Part shown: piece by piece, positions 1-8,519 of the stretch
Layout: each line of letters opens with the position of its first letter
How positions within the stretch are numbered: position 1 is the stretch's first letter
DNA from: Anderseniella sp. Alg231-50
GTDB taxonomy: Bacteria > Pseudomonadota > Alphaproteobacteria > Rhizobiales > Aestuariivirgaceae
NCBI RefSeq assembly: GCF_900149695.1
Contig: NZ_LT703003.1
Location: 1,674,001-1,738,000 of the forward strand
Length of the DNA: 64,000 bases
Direction: 5' to 3'
The notes under the pieces: generated by a model
Databases searched by the model: none
What the model was told of the DNA's origin: nothing
The model's input: the letters and a program-made list of their open reading frames with translations, nothing else
Program-made: the position numbers and the translations under genes

Positions 1-1023
1 AACCGACGTACCTGCAATATCCCTGACGCGGGCAATAGCAGCAACGGCCTGATCCGGTCTTGACCTGTACTGGACCCAGACCCACACGGCGGTCACGATC
101 GGGCTTGCCAGCATGAGGGCCGGAACGACCTTTGCGCCGGTGGCAAATATCAGGACCAGCGAGATACCTGCGAGCGCAGCGCATACCAGCCCGAAGCGCT
201 TGAAGGCCTGCCAGGGAAACGGTTCTGCCGCCATGCCCGGTCGTGGCAGTGCATCGTGGGCCGCCAGTGTGGCCCGGGCGCGCTTGCCGGTAACCCGGTC
301 TTCTGCCCAGCCGATTGCCACGATCCCCAATGAAATGAAAAACCCGATGCCGGCCATGACGAGCGGCTTTGAGCCTGACACCACGCTGGCCACCAGGGCT
401 TGCGTGACAGCCGTCGGCGACCAGGCGATAATCCATGAAAAGCCGCGCGCCAGGGCGGACATCTGTCGTCGCTCGCGCCATCCGGCCAGTTCCGGATTGG
501 TTTCCGCATCCGCCTTGATGCCGCGCTGGATCAGGGGCCCCAGAAGGCTGAGGGCCCCGAAATTCAGGATCATGCCCAAGGCATGTCCGCCAGCATGGAT
601 GGCGATATAGCGCTGGCCCGGCGGGCGCTGGGTCAGGTAGCGCCCGAGTTTCAGGACCGACGGAGAGGTCACCGCGCCATCACGGAGCAAGGCCAGCAGC
701 AACATGAAGGCTGCAAGGTAGGTTGCCTGTCCAAAGCCTTTCTCGATCAGGGCATAGGGCGCATCTGAAAACAGCAAGGCGCACACGGTTGCTATCACGG
801 CAAGGCCGATGAGATATCGTTCGCGCAGGCCCAGCCGGGTCTGTCCGACCAGCAGGAACACAACCAGCAGAACAGCGGCAATTCTCGCTGCAGGGGTAAA
901 ATGCATGTGCAGTTCGATTAGTTCGAACACGCTCATGCCGAGAAGGCAGACGGTTACCAGCCGGTCGCTCCAGCGCGCCGGCGCGCCGTTGCGCCCGGTT
1001 GTGGTATCAGCCCCGTTGTTCAT
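1..1023 (-). CDS. Polytopic membrane protein of unknown function (C-terminus outside window)
   Basis: The reading frame is open from an ATG at 1023 to base 1, 341 codons without a stop, so the C-terminus lies beyond the left edge. It has a short polar N-terminus (MNNGADTTTGRNG) and then several long hydrophobic segments typical of a multi-spanning inner-membrane protein. A segment around residues 195-215 contains WIIAWSPTAVTQ, which could be a re-entrant or transport motif. I do not recognise the family; an ion or organic-acid permease is only a guess. It runs in the same direction as betA, which begins upstream of it and ends 41 bases before this start. The gene could therefore be the tail of the bet transcript. 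Confidence 0.75.
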   Translation of the reverse strand, partial: MNNGADTTTGRNGAPARWSDRLVTVCLLGMSVFELIELHMHFTPAARIAAVLLVVFLLVGQTRLGLRERYLIGLAVIATVCALLFSDAPYALIEKGFGQATYLAAFMLLLALLRDGAVTSPSVLKLGRYLTQRPPGQRYIAIHAGGHALGMILNFGALSLLGPLIQRGIKADAETNPELAGWRERRQMSALARGFSWIIAWSPTAVTQALVASVVSGSKPLVMAGIGFFISLGIVAIGWAEDRVTGKRARATLAAHDALPRPGMAAEPFPWQAFKRFGLVCAALAGISLVLIFATGAKVVPALMLASPIVTAVWVWVQYRSRPDQAVAAIARVRDIAGTSV

Positions 1024-1064
1024 GCGCCAATTCTATACCGCGTATCGCGGGCCAGGGTCAGGCC

Positions 1065-2726
1065 CTAGCGTTGCGAATTTTGCCAGTCAGGATTGATCCA
1101 CGGTTGCTGGTTGGATGGCGGCAGCGGGTCAAGACCGAGAATATGGTCCGATGCCTTTTCACCCACCATCAGGGACGGGCCGTTGAGATTGCCGTTGGGG
1201 ATGGACGGAAAAATCGAGCTGTCGGCCACGCGCAGGCCCTCGATACCAATTACCCGGCACTGTGGATCGACCACTGCCATGGGGTCCTTTTCGGATCCCA
1301 TCTTGCAGGTGCCGCACGGGTGGTAGGCGCTTTCGGCGTGCCGGCGGATGAAATCGTCGATTGCCGCATCGCTGGTCACATCATCACCGGGCTGAATTTC
1401 GCCGTTGGCAAATTCCTGCATGGCCGGTTGGGCGATAATTTCACGGGTCAGGCGAATGCAGGAACGGAAATCTGTCCAGTCCTCGTCTTTGGACATGTAA
1501 TTGAAGGTCAGTTTCGGTGCGTCATCCGGATTGGCGCTGACGGGCATTACCATACCGCGGGATTTTGACCGGTTGGGCCCGACATGCACCTGGAAACCAT
1601 GCCCCTTGGTCGCGGGCTTGCCATCATAGGCAATGGCGCCGGGCAGGAAATGGTATTGAATGTCGGGATACTCGATACCGGCGCGCGAACGGATGAAGCC
1701 TGCCGATTCAAAGTGATTGGTGGCCCCCAGGCCGGTCTTGAACAGCAGCCATTGCAGGCCGATCAATCCTTTGGAGATGAGGCCCAGCCTGGTGTTCAGC
1801 GTCACAGGCTTCTTGGAGTGCAGCTGGAAGTAGACTTCCAGGTGATCCATCAGGTTTGCGCCGACGCCGGGCAAATGATGCACCGGCTCGATGCCGGCGG
1901 CCTTCAGCGTGGCGGCGTCGCCAATGCCGGAAAGCTGCAGCAGGTGCGGAGAGTTGAAGGCACTGGCTGCAATAATGACCTCACGGCGCGCATTGGCGGT
2001 CTTGATGCGGCCGCCTTTTTCATACTCCACACCGGTGGCGCGTTTGTTCTCCAGCACGATACGGCGGGCTTTGGCCCGGGTGACCAGTTCGAGATTGTCG
2101 CGCTTCATTGCGGGTTTCAGGTAGGCGTTGGCGGAAGACCAGCGACGACCCTTCCAGACCGTCATCTCCATGGCGCCGAAACCTTCCTGCTGCTGGCCGT
2201 TGTAATCGATTGTGGTCGGGTATCCGGCTTGTTCAGCGGCATCGACGAAGGCGTGGTAAAGCGGGTTTGTGCGTTCGCCGCGGGTTACATGCAACGGACC
2301 GTCGGTGCCGCGCCAACCCTCTTCGCCGCCATGTGAGGTTTCCATGCGCTTGTAGTAGGGCAACACATCTGCATAGGCCCAGCCGGTTGCGCCCAGTTCG
2401 GACCAGGTATCGAAATCCCGGGCATGGCCGCGGACATACACCATGCCATTGATGGAGGAAGACCCGCCTATCACCTTGCCGCGCGGTGCGGTGATGCGGC
2501 GATTGTTGAGGCCGGGTTCCGGTTCGGACAGGTACCCCCAATTGTAGGTCTTTGTATTCAGCGGGATCGACAGGGCCGACGGCATTTGGATCAAAGGCCC
2601 GATATCGCTGCCGCCATATTCCAGCACCAGTACGGTGTGCCTGCCGTTTTCGGTCAACCGGTTCGCCAGCACGGAGCCTGCCGAACCGGAGCCGATGATG
2701 ATGTAGTCAAACGTGCCGTCGCTCAT
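1065..2726 (-). CDS. betA: Choline dehydrogenase, GMC oxidoreductase family
   Basis: This flavoprotein oxidises choline to betaine aldehyde (and possibly on to glycine betaine), normally at the inner membrane. At 553 residues it matches the usual BetA length of about 555. The N-terminus carries the FAD dinucleotide fold ([17 protein letters not shown]). The C-terminal region holds the GMC active-site stretch [11 protein letters not shown] and the FAD-closing segment with NGNLNGPS. The start at 2726 (MSDGTFDY) is chosen because an in-frame ATG at 2837 would put 37 non-homologous residues, overlapping betI, ahead of the FAD fold. betI lies 7 bases upstream, and choXWV diverges beyond it. No betB (betaine aldehyde dehydrogenase) is visible in the window. 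Confidence 0.93.
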   Translation of the reverse strand: MSDGTFDYIIIGSGSAGSVLANRLTENGRHTVLVLEYGGSDIGPLIQMPSALSIPLNTKTYNWGYLSEPEPGLNNRRITAPRGKVIGGSSSINGMVYVRGHARDFDTWSELGATGWAYADVLPYYKRMETSHGGEEGWRGTDGPLHVTRGERTNPLYHAFVDAAEQAGYPTTIDYNGQQQEGFGAMEMTVWKGRRWSSANAYLKPAMKRDNLELVTRAKARRIVLENKRATGVEYEKGGRIKTANARREVIIAASAFNSPHLLQLSGIGDAATLKAAGIEPVHHLPGVGANLMDHLEVYFQLHSKKPVTLNTRLGLISKGLIGLQWLLFKTGLGATNHFESAGFIRSRAGIEYPDIQYHFLPGAIAYDGKPATKGHGFQVHVGPNRSKSRGMVMPVSANPDDAPKLTFNYMSKDEDWTDFRSCIRLTREIIAQPAMQEFANGEIQPGDDVTSDAAIDDFIRRHAESAYHPCGTCKMGSEKDPMAVVDPQCRVIGIEGLRVADSSIFPSIPNGNLNGPSLMVGEKASDHILGLDPLPPSNQQPWINPDWQNSQR

Positions 2727-2733
2727 AGGTGTC

Positions 2734-3318
2734 TCAATGTGTGTGGGGGAGCTGGCCGTCGATATAGGATTCGACGAGATGGATTGCCGTTTCGCGGTTG
2801 TAGACGTCACCGAACAGGGCGGCGCGCAACCAGACACCGTCGATCAGGGCCGAAACGCCCATCGCCAGTTCTGCGGCCTGGGCCGGACCGGTGAGTTTCT
2901 TGAAGGCATCGCTGAGGTTTGATTTCAGCCGCGCATCGTACAATCGCAGGATACGTGTGAGGTTCGATGACTGGCGGGCAGAGCCATACAAGGCGAGCCA
3001 GGCGGTCATCACGTCGGGTGAATACTGGCTTGGCGCGAAGTTTGCCTCGACAATCGCGGACAGCCTGCCGCGTGGCGTCTGCGCCTGTTTCAAACGCTTG
3101 AGCGTTTCGGCGCGCAGGTCGCGCAGCATGTGCTGCATGGTGGCGAACAAAAGGTCGTCCTTGCCGTCGAAATAGTGATGCACAATGCCGGAAGAAACAC
3201 CGGCCTTCTTGGCAATGCGCGCAACAGTGGTGTCTGCATAGCCGTAGTCATGCAGGGAAGATATTGCAGCTTCTATCAGTTGATTCCGGCGCACCGGACC
3301 CATGCCAAGTTTCGGCAT
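2734..3318 (-). CDS. betI: BetI-like TetR-family repressor of choline genes
   Basis: A 194-residue TetR protein with an N-terminal helix-turn-helix (residues about 10-55, including [21 protein letters not shown]). The C-terminal ligand domain resembles BetI ([13 protein letters not shown]). The BetI family represses choline-oxidation genes and is relieved by choline. The gene is 7 bases from betA in the same direction and divergent from choX. A perfect palindrome at 3363-3382 lies just upstream of its start and is the likely operator. Assignment rests on sequence features and on both flanking neighbours being choline genes. Confidence 0.92.
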   Translation of the reverse strand: MPKLGMGPVRRNQLIEAAISSLHDYGYADTTVARIAKKAGVSSGIVHHYFDGKDDLLFATMQHMLRDLRAETLKRLKQAQTPRGRLSAIVEANFAPSQYSPDVMTAWLALYGSARQSSNLTRILRLYDARLKSNLSDAFKKLTGPAQAAELAMGVSALIDGVWLRAALFGDVYNRETAIHLVESYIDGQLPHTH

Positions 3319-3362
3319 TTCACCTCTCAGGGAGTGTTGCGTTCAGTTGCAGAATATTTTTT

Positions 3363-3382
3363 TTAATTGATCAGTCAATTAA
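3363..3382. promoter_or_regulatory. Candidate BetI operator in the betI/choX divergent promoter
   Basis: A perfect inverted repeat, arms TTAATTGA and TCAATTAA separated by TCAG. The core ATTGA-N4-TCAAT resembles the known enterobacterial BetI box with TTGA/TCAA half-sites. It lies 45 bases upstream of betI and about 130 bases upstream of choX, so one repressor could control both directions. A possible plus-strand promoter overlaps it (TTGATC at 3367, CTAAGT at 3390, 17-base spacing). Confidence 0.75.
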
Positions 3383-3511
3383 AAACAGCCTAAGTTCGGC
3401 GGGGCTGTTGACTTGCACGTGTGCTGCAGCGCACATTCCGGCCAATCCGGACTGCTGAAGACCATCAGTTGAGGATGGTCGGGCGAAAACTGAAACAGGG
3501 AGTAGATATTG

Positions 3512-4468
3512 ATGACCAGGACAATTTCACAAGTGATGACAGGTGTCGCGGCAGCGGCGATCTTCGCATTCGTACCGATGAGCGCGGCGCAGGCTGCCGA
3601 CAGCGAAGCATGCAAGGCCGTCAGGTTCTCCGACGTTGGCTGGACTGACATCACCGCAACGACTGCAACCGCCACTGTCGTCCTGAAAGCGCTCGGTTAC
3701 GAGCCCGTTACCCAGGTTCTGTCTGTGCCGGTGACCTATTCATCCCTGAAGAACAAGGATATCGACGTTTTCCTCGGCAACTGGATGCCGACCATGGAAG
3801 CGGATATCAAACCGTACCGCGAAGACGGTACAGTGGAATCCATCGGGGCGAACCTCGAAGGCGCCAAGTACACGCTGGCGGTTCCCAAATACACCTATGA
3901 TGCGGGCCTCAAGACGTTCCAGGACATCGCAAAGTTCAAGGACCAGCTCGGCGGCAAGATCTATGGCATCGAGCCGGGCAATGACGGCAACCGCCTGATC
4001 CTCGACATGATTGAGAAGGGCACTTTCGACCTCAAGGGGTTTGAAGTGGTTGAATCATCGGAGGCAGGCATGCTGTCCGCCGTCGCCAAGGCCGGTCGCA
4101 AGAAGGAGCACCTGGTGTTTCTCGGCTGGGAGCCGCACCCGATGAATGCCAATTTCGAAATGGCCTATCTTGAAGGTGGCGATGACGTGTTCGGCCCGAA
4201 CCTCGGCGGTGCCACGGTGCACACCAATGTGCGCAAAGGCTATGTTGCCGATTGCCCGAATGCCGGCAAGCTGATCTCCAATCTCAAATTTACACTGCAG
4301 ATGGAAAACGAGATCATGGGCGCCATTCTCAATGATGGCACCGATCCTGAAAAGGCAGCCACCAACTGGCTCAAGGCCAATCCCGGCGTGATGGATGCCT
4401 GGCTTGCCGGGGTCACCACATTTGACGGTGGAGACGGCATGGCTGCCGCAAAATCTGCAATCAAGTAA
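3512..4468 (+). CDS. choX: Choline ABC transporter, periplasmic choline-binding protein
   Basis: Substrate-binding protein of the OpuAC/ChoX family that delivers choline to ChoWV. It begins with a signal peptide (hydrophobic core, then MSAAQAADSEACKAV with likely cleavage after AQA). It shows the family's features of two lobes and conserved aromatic/Trp-rich stretches (VGWTDITATT, FLGNWMPTM, LGWEPHPMN). The start could be TTG at 3509 or ATG at 3512; ATG is chosen, with the purine-rich CAGGGAGTAGA upstream. It is first in the choXWV order. A strong hairpin follows, which may lower expression of choWV relative to choX. Confidence 0.92.
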   Translation: MTRTISQVMTGVAAAAIFAFVPMSAAQAADSEACKAVRFSDVGWTDITATTATATVVLKALGYEPVTQVLSVPVTYSSLKNKDIDVFLGNWMPTMEADIKPYREDGTVESIGANLEGAKYTLAVPKYTYDAGLKTFQDIAKFKDQLGGKIYGIEPGNDGNRLILDMIEKGTFDLKGFEVVESSEAGMLSAVAKAGRKKEHLVFLGWEPHPMNANFEMAYLEGGDDVFGPNLGGATVHTNVRKGYVADCPNAGKLISNLKFTLQMENEIMGAILNDGTDPEKAATNWLKANPGVMDAWLAGVTTFDGGDGMAAAKSAIK

Positions 4469-4492
4469 ACTGATTGCCTTGTTTGAAAGTGT

Positions 4493-4529
4493 GCTACCCG
4501 GTTTTGCCTGAACAGCAAAACCGGGTAGC
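4493..4529 (+). terminator. Strong intra-operon hairpin between choX and choW
   Basis: A perfect 15-bp stem (GCTACCCGGTTTTGC and its complement) around a 7-base loop. It is followed by CTCGTTTTC, so the U-tract is weak. It lies 24 bases after the choX stop and 66 bases before choW. Such hairpins often stabilise or partly terminate the binding-protein mRNA so that it exceeds the permease in amount; here that role is inferred. Confidence 0.7.
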
Positions 4530-4595
4530 CTCGTTTTCTGCACCGTTCGCCAGGACATCAAAAGTGCCGCAACACCCATCAACCGGATTGACCTC

Positions 4596-5462
4596 ATGGA
4601 CCCGATCAGCGCCTTCCTCGAAGACAACAAAATCCCGCTTGGCAGATGGGGCAAACAGCTTTTCAACTGGCTGACAGACAGTTTCGACTGGTTTTTCGAC
4701 GGCATTGCCAGCGGTATAGAAGCCATCCTGAAAGCAATGATCGACCTGATGCTGCTGCCGCCGCCGATTGTCATCGTCGGGCTGATTGCAGCATTGGCGT
4801 GGTGGTTGTCGCGATCCTGGAAAATTCCCGCGATTGCAGTTGTCTGCCTGGCGTTCGTGATCAATCAGGGCTTGTGGAAGGAAACCGTTGAGACACTGGC
4901 GCTTGTCGTCGGGGCGGCGTCAGCCTCCATGTTGATCGGTGTGCCGGTGGGTATCGTGGCGGCGCACAATGACTGGCTGTTCCGCATCCTGCGCCCGATA
5001 CTCGACCTGATGCAGACCCTGCCGACGTTTGTGTACCTGATCCCGGCACTGATCCTGTTCGGCCTCGGTCTGGCACCCGGCCTGGTGACCACCGTCATCT
5101 TCTCCATTGCCGCGCCGATCCGGCTGACCCATCTCGGTATCACATCGGTGCCGAAGCAGCTGATCGAGGCTGGGCAGGCGTTTGGTGCAACCAAGTGGCA
5201 GTTGCTTAAAAAGGTGGAACTGCCGGCTGCCATGCCGACCATCATGGCCGGGCTTACCCAGTGCATCATGCTGTCGCTGTCGATGGTGGTGATTGCCGCG
5301 CTGATTGGCGCCAACGGGCTGGGAAAACCGGTGGTGCGCGCCCTGAACACGGTCAACATACCGATGGGAATTGAAGCCGGCCTCGCCATTGTGGCGGTTG
5401 CCATCATGCTGGACCGCATTTGTCGCATCCAGGAACCAGGCAATGGGGGGCAGAGCAAATGA
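4596..5462 (+). CDS. choW: Choline ABC transporter permease
   Basis: Inner-membrane permease of the ProW/OpuAB/ChoW type, 288 residues. An N-terminal hydrophilic and amphipathic stretch (MDPISAFLEDN) precedes several membrane helices. The binding-protein-dependent transport EAA-like loop is visible (QLIEAGQAFGATKWQLLKKVELPAAMPTI is spread over residues about 187-215, with key E, A, G and P). It lies between choX and choV and overlaps choV by 4 bases (ATGA), indicating translational coupling. Confidence 0.92.
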   Translation: MDPISAFLEDNKIPLGRWGKQLFNWLTDSFDWFFDGIASGIEAILKAMIDLMLLPPPIVIVGLIAALAWWLSRSWKIPAIAVVCLAFVINQGLWKETVETLALVVGAASASMLIGVPVGIVAAHNDWLFRILRPILDLMQTLPTFVYLIPALILFGLGLAPGLVTTVIFSIAAPIRLTHLGITSVPKQLIEAGQAFGATKWQLLKKVELPAAMPTIMAGLTQCIMLSLSMVVIAALIGANGLGKPVVRALNTVNIPMGIEAGLAIVAVAIMLDRICRIQEPGNGGQSK

Positions 5463-6514
5463 GCAAGACCGCTGTCAGCTTCAAGAACGTCGACATCATT
5501 TTCGGCGACAACAAGAAGGACGCGCTGCGCCTGCTGGATGGCGGGGCAACGCGACAGGAGATCAATGAGGAAACCGGCGCTGTGCTGGGTGTGGCCGGGG
5601 CTTCGCTCGACGTGGCGGAAGGCGAAATATTCGTCCTGATGGGATTGTCCGGATCGGGCAAGTCCACCTTGTTGCGCGCGGTAAACCGCCTCAATGAAAC
5701 GGCACGCGGCGAAGTGATTGTGTCAACGGACGGAACATCGGTTGATGTCGCCTCGTGCAACGACCAGCAGTTGCGCGAACTTCGCATGCACCAGGTTGCC
5801 ATGGTGTTCCAGCAATTTGCGCTGCTGCCGTGGCGCACGGTTGAGGAAAATGTCGGACTTGGCCTGGAACTGGCGGGTGTCCCGGAGGCAGAACGCAAGG
5901 CCCGGGTTGCAGAGCAGTTGAAGCTGGTCAGCCTGGACCAGTGGGCGGACAGGTATGCGCATGAACTGTCAGGCGGCATGCAGCAGCGTGTAGGACTGGC
6001 GCGCGCCTTTACCACGCAAGCCCCGATCCTGTTGATGGATGAACCGTTCTCAGCCCTTGACCCGCTGATCCGTACCCACCTGCAGGACGAACTTCTCAAC
6101 CTGCAGCGCGAACTGAAACGCACCATAATATTCGTGTCGCACGATCTCGACGAAGCCATGAAGATCGGCAACCGGATTGCGATCATGGAAGATGGCCGCA
6201 TAGTTCAGGCCGGCACGCCGCAGGAAATAGTGCTCAAGCCGGCCAATGAGTATGTCGAGCAGTTTGTGCAGCACATGAACCCGCTCAACGTGATGACCGG
6301 CGCGACCATCATGAAGAAGCTGGCCAAGCCGAAGCAGGTGGCCAAGGGCAAGGCGGCACCTGCCATGATGCCACCCGATGCCACCATGCGCGAGATTATC
6401 GCTGAATGCTGGCGCACCGGCAAAAGCGTCATGATCGGCACGGACGGCAAAGCCATCGGCGAAGTCGGTGAGACGGAAATCTACTCAGCACTGGTTAACC
6501 GGCCAACGGCGTGA
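5459..6514 (+). CDS. choV: Choline ABC transporter ATP-binding protein
   Basis: ATPase of the glycine betaine/choline importer family, 351 residues. Walker A is GLSGSGKST (residues 62-70), the signature is LSGGMQQ (170-176) and Walker B is ILLMDEP, followed by the SALDPL D-loop. The C-terminal extension of about 80 residues past the nucleotide-binding domain is typical of ProV/ChoV and may be regulatory. The start at 5459 overlaps the choW stop; an ATG at 5420 would lie deep inside choW. It is the last gene of the cho operon and ends 3 bases before the convergent tspO gene. Confidence 0.93.
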   Translation: MSKTAVSFKNVDIIFGDNKKDALRLLDGGATRQEINEETGAVLGVAGASLDVAEGEIFVLMGLSGSGKSTLLRAVNRLNETARGEVIVSTDGTSVDVASCNDQQLRELRMHQVAMVFQQFALLPWRTVEENVGLGLELAGVPEAERKARVAEQLKLVSLDQWADRYAHELSGGMQQRVGLARAFTTQAPILLMDEPFSALDPLIRTHLQDELLNLQRELKRTIIFVSHDLDEAMKIGNRIAIMEDGRIVQAGTPQEIVLKPANEYVEQFVQHMNPLNVMTGATIMKKLAKPKQVAKGKAAPAMMPPDATMREIIAECWRTGKSVMIGTDGKAIGEVGETEIYSALVNRPTA

Positions 6515-6517
6515 AAC

Positions 6518-7024
6518 TCAGTTCAGCGTCCAGATCGAGAAGTTCAGGGCGGTTGCGTAGCTGACCCAGACCAGGTAGGGCACCAGCAGCCATGCCGCCA
6601 GGCGATCAATGGGGCGGAACGCTGCAATGGTAGCCGCGATGGCGAGCCACATGGCAACGATGACCAGCAGACCAAGTGCCGGAGACCGGGCAGCGAAGAA
6701 CGCAAAAGACCAGGCGAAATTCAATGCCAGCTGCACGAAGAAGATGATCAGTGCGGAGCGTGCCTTGCCGCTGAAGCCGCCGCCGACACGCCATACCTGC
6801 CAGGCGGCCACCGCCATCATGACATAGAGCAGGGTCCACACAGGCGCGAACAGCCAGTTGGGCGGTGTCCATGACGGCCGGTTCAGAGTCAGGTACCAGG
6901 TGGCAACCGACTGATTGGTCGCCCATCCGGCGATACCCGCCACCGCGAGACACAAGGCTATGAAGCCCGCCAGCACGAGCCACTGGTTTGCCGCAGAGCC
7001 GTTGGCGTCGTTTTTTGGCGTCAT
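6518..7024 (-). CDS. tspO: TspO/MBR family tryptophan-rich sensory protein
   Basis: A 168-residue five-helix membrane protein of the TspO/peripheral benzodiazepine receptor family. It shows the family signatures LNRPSWTPPNWLFAPVW and LALNFAWSFAFFA and many Trp residues. TspO binds porphyrins and cholesterol-like ligands and has been linked to tetrapyrrole and stress control. The start at 7024 is preceded by GGGGAA; a longer frame to 7111 would add 29 residues unlike the family. It is divergent from the DUF302 gene, with about 105 bases between them. Confidence 0.9.
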   Translation of the reverse strand: MTPKNDANGSAANQWLVLAGFIALCLAVAGIAGWATNQSVATWYLTLNRPSWTPPNWLFAPVWTLLYVMMAVAAWQVWRVGGGFSGKARSALIIFFVQLALNFAWSFAFFAARSPALGLLVIVAMWLAIAATIAAFRPIDRLAAWLLVPYLVWVSYATALNFSIWTLN

Positions 7025-7128
7025 GTCATTCCCCACGATAATGTGACTTGTGTTCGGCGTGCCGTCAGCATGACATAAACACATTCCACATATTAGATCT
7101 AACCTGTTCATTCCTGAGGAGCATTCTG

Positions 7129-7599
7129 ATGATCAAGTCACTTCTGGCCGCTGCTGCCATTTCCCTTTCCATGGCGGTTGCGCCTGCACTGGCCGGCGAT
7201 AGCGCAAACGGCACCATCAAGATGGAAAGTGCCCATGACGCCGCAACCACGCTGGACCGGCTGGAAGCGATCTTCAAGGAAAAGGGCATTACGGTATTTG
7301 CCCGGGTCGACCATGCCGCCGGTGCCAAGAAAATCGGTGAAGACATGGCGCCGACGCAGCTTTTGCTGTTTGGCAATCCCAAACTTGGTACACCCCTGAT
7401 GAAGGTCAATCGCGAAGCCGGATTCGACCTGCCGATGAAGGCGCTTGCCTGGACCGATGACGCCGGCAAGACATGGCTCGCCGTCACCGATCCTGCGGCC
7501 CTGAAGTCACGCTATGGTCTGGATGCGGCTGCACCGGTGATCGAGAAAATGAGCGGCGCCGTGACTGCCATGGGCAAAAAGGCCACCTCTAAAGAGTAA
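7129..7599 (+). CDS. Secreted DUF302 family protein
   Basis: A 156-residue protein with a clear signal peptide (MIKSLLAAAAISLSMAV, likely cleaved after ALA). A DUF302 domain follows, with the conserved pattern TLDRLEAIFKEKGITVFARVDHA and later LLLFGNPKLGTPLM. DUF302 proteins are small alpha/beta proteins of unknown function, often in envelope or sulfur-stress contexts. The start at 7129 has GAGGAGCATTCTG ahead of it. The gene is followed at once by the palindromic repeat at 7602-7644, which may act as its terminator or mRNA end. Confidence 0.88.
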   Translation: MIKSLLAAAAISLSMAVAPALAGDSANGTIKMESAHDAATTLDRLEAIFKEKGITVFARVDHAAGAKKIGEDMAPTQLLLFGNPKLGTPLMKVNREAGFDLPMKALAWTDDAGKTWLAVTDPAALKSRYGLDAAAPVIEKMSGAVTAMGKKATSKE

Positions 7600-7601
7600 A
7601 A

Positions 7602-7644
7602 GCACGATCCGAAGAGCGGATGCCGGTTTTCGGGCAAATTGTGC
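7602..7644. repeat. Interspersed intergenic palindrome of Hyphomicrobiales type
   Basis: Begins GCACGATCCGAAGAGCGG and ends GGTTTTCGGGCAAATTGTGC, giving an imperfect cruciform (GCAC...GTGC, CCGAA...TTCGG). I recall very similar elements (GCATGATCCGAAAA...TTTTCGG...ATCATGC) repeated between genes across Rhizobiales genomes; that comparison is from memory. It lies just after the DUF302 stop and before the convergent FAH-like gene. Only one clear copy is visible in this window. Confidence 0.6.
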
Positions 7645-7656
7645 GAAAAACAGACA

Positions 7657-8508
7657 CTATTTGGGCGTCGGGCCTACCGTGTTGCGCAAGCGTCCGATGC
7701 CCTCCAGCATCACATCCACCACGTCGCCTTCCTTGAGGGCGGCGGTGGTGCCGGCGGTTCCGGTGTAGATCACGTCGCCGGGTTCCAGTGTCATGTAACG
7801 CGACAGCTCGGAGATGATTTTTGCCGATGAGTGGATCATCTGTTTGGTTGATCCCTTCTGCACCGTCTTGCCGTTGACCTGTGTTTCGAATTTCAGGTTG
7901 TCTATGGTCAGTCCGGGTGAAATCCAGGGTCCCAGCGGCGCGAAGGTGTCGGAGCCCTTGGATTTCAGGACCGTGAACCCGCCTGAGCCGAAACTGCGTT
8001 CAGTCACGTCATTGCCGGCGGTGACCCCGAACACGAAAGACAATGCCTTTTCCTCGGAGACGTTCTTTGCCCGTGCACCCATGACGATGACCATCTCGCC
8101 TTCATAATGCAGGTTGGTCGAACCCTTCGGCGGCGTGATTGTGTCTTCATGACCGATGACGGATGATGGCAGTTTGGCGAAGAACTGCAGGTCGCCGCCG
8201 CTGCCGCCATGGCTCTTGTAGTTCAATGCGATGCCGATGACTTTGCCCGGGATGACCGGCGCCAGCACCTTTACCTCCTCAAGCGGGATCACGTTGCCGG
8301 TGACCACGGTTTCCTTGTCGAAAAAGCTGCCGGTCAGTGTGTGGACACCACCAAACGAAATGAAACCGTAATGGACCTTGCCTTCGTGCTCGAAGCGGCC
8401 GAAGCGCAAGGGTCCGTCATCGCCTTCAGTTACCTGTGACAGTGTCGGTATGCAAAGGCACACGAGCAGGGCGAAGCTCGCGAGCACGGTTCTAGCAGTA
8501 CAAAACAT
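7657..8508 (-). CDS. Fumarylacetoacetate hydrolase-fold protein with a signal peptide
   Basis: A 283-residue FAH-superfamily protein. The catalytic fold is shown by IGIALNYKSHGG, the metal-binding LHYEGEMVIVMGA, FGVTAGNDVTER, and the late MTLEPGDVIYTGTAGT typical of 2-hydroxyhepta-2,4-diene-1,7-dioate isomerases and acylpyruvases. These enzymes cleave C-C bonds in dicarbonyl compounds and are normally cytoplasmic. Here the start at 8508 gives MFCTARTVLASFALLVCLCI, a good Sec signal or anchor, so export is predicted. It lies 11 bases downstream of the NicO gene on the same strand. Confidence 0.85.
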   Translation of the reverse strand: MFCTARTVLASFALLVCLCIPTLSQVTEGDDGPLRFGRFEHEGKVHYGFISFGGVHTLTGSFFDKETVVTGNVIPLEEVKVLAPVIPGKVIGIALNYKSHGGSGGDLQFFAKLPSSVIGHEDTITPPKGSTNLHYEGEMVIVMGARAKNVSEEKALSFVFGVTAGNDVTERSFGSGGFTVLKSKGSDTFAPLGPWISPGLTIDNLKFETQVNGKTVQKGSTKQMIHSSAKIISELSRYMTLEPGDVIYTGTAGTTAALKEGDVVDVMLEGIGRLRNTVGPTPK

Positions 8509-8519
8509 GATTGAGGCCT

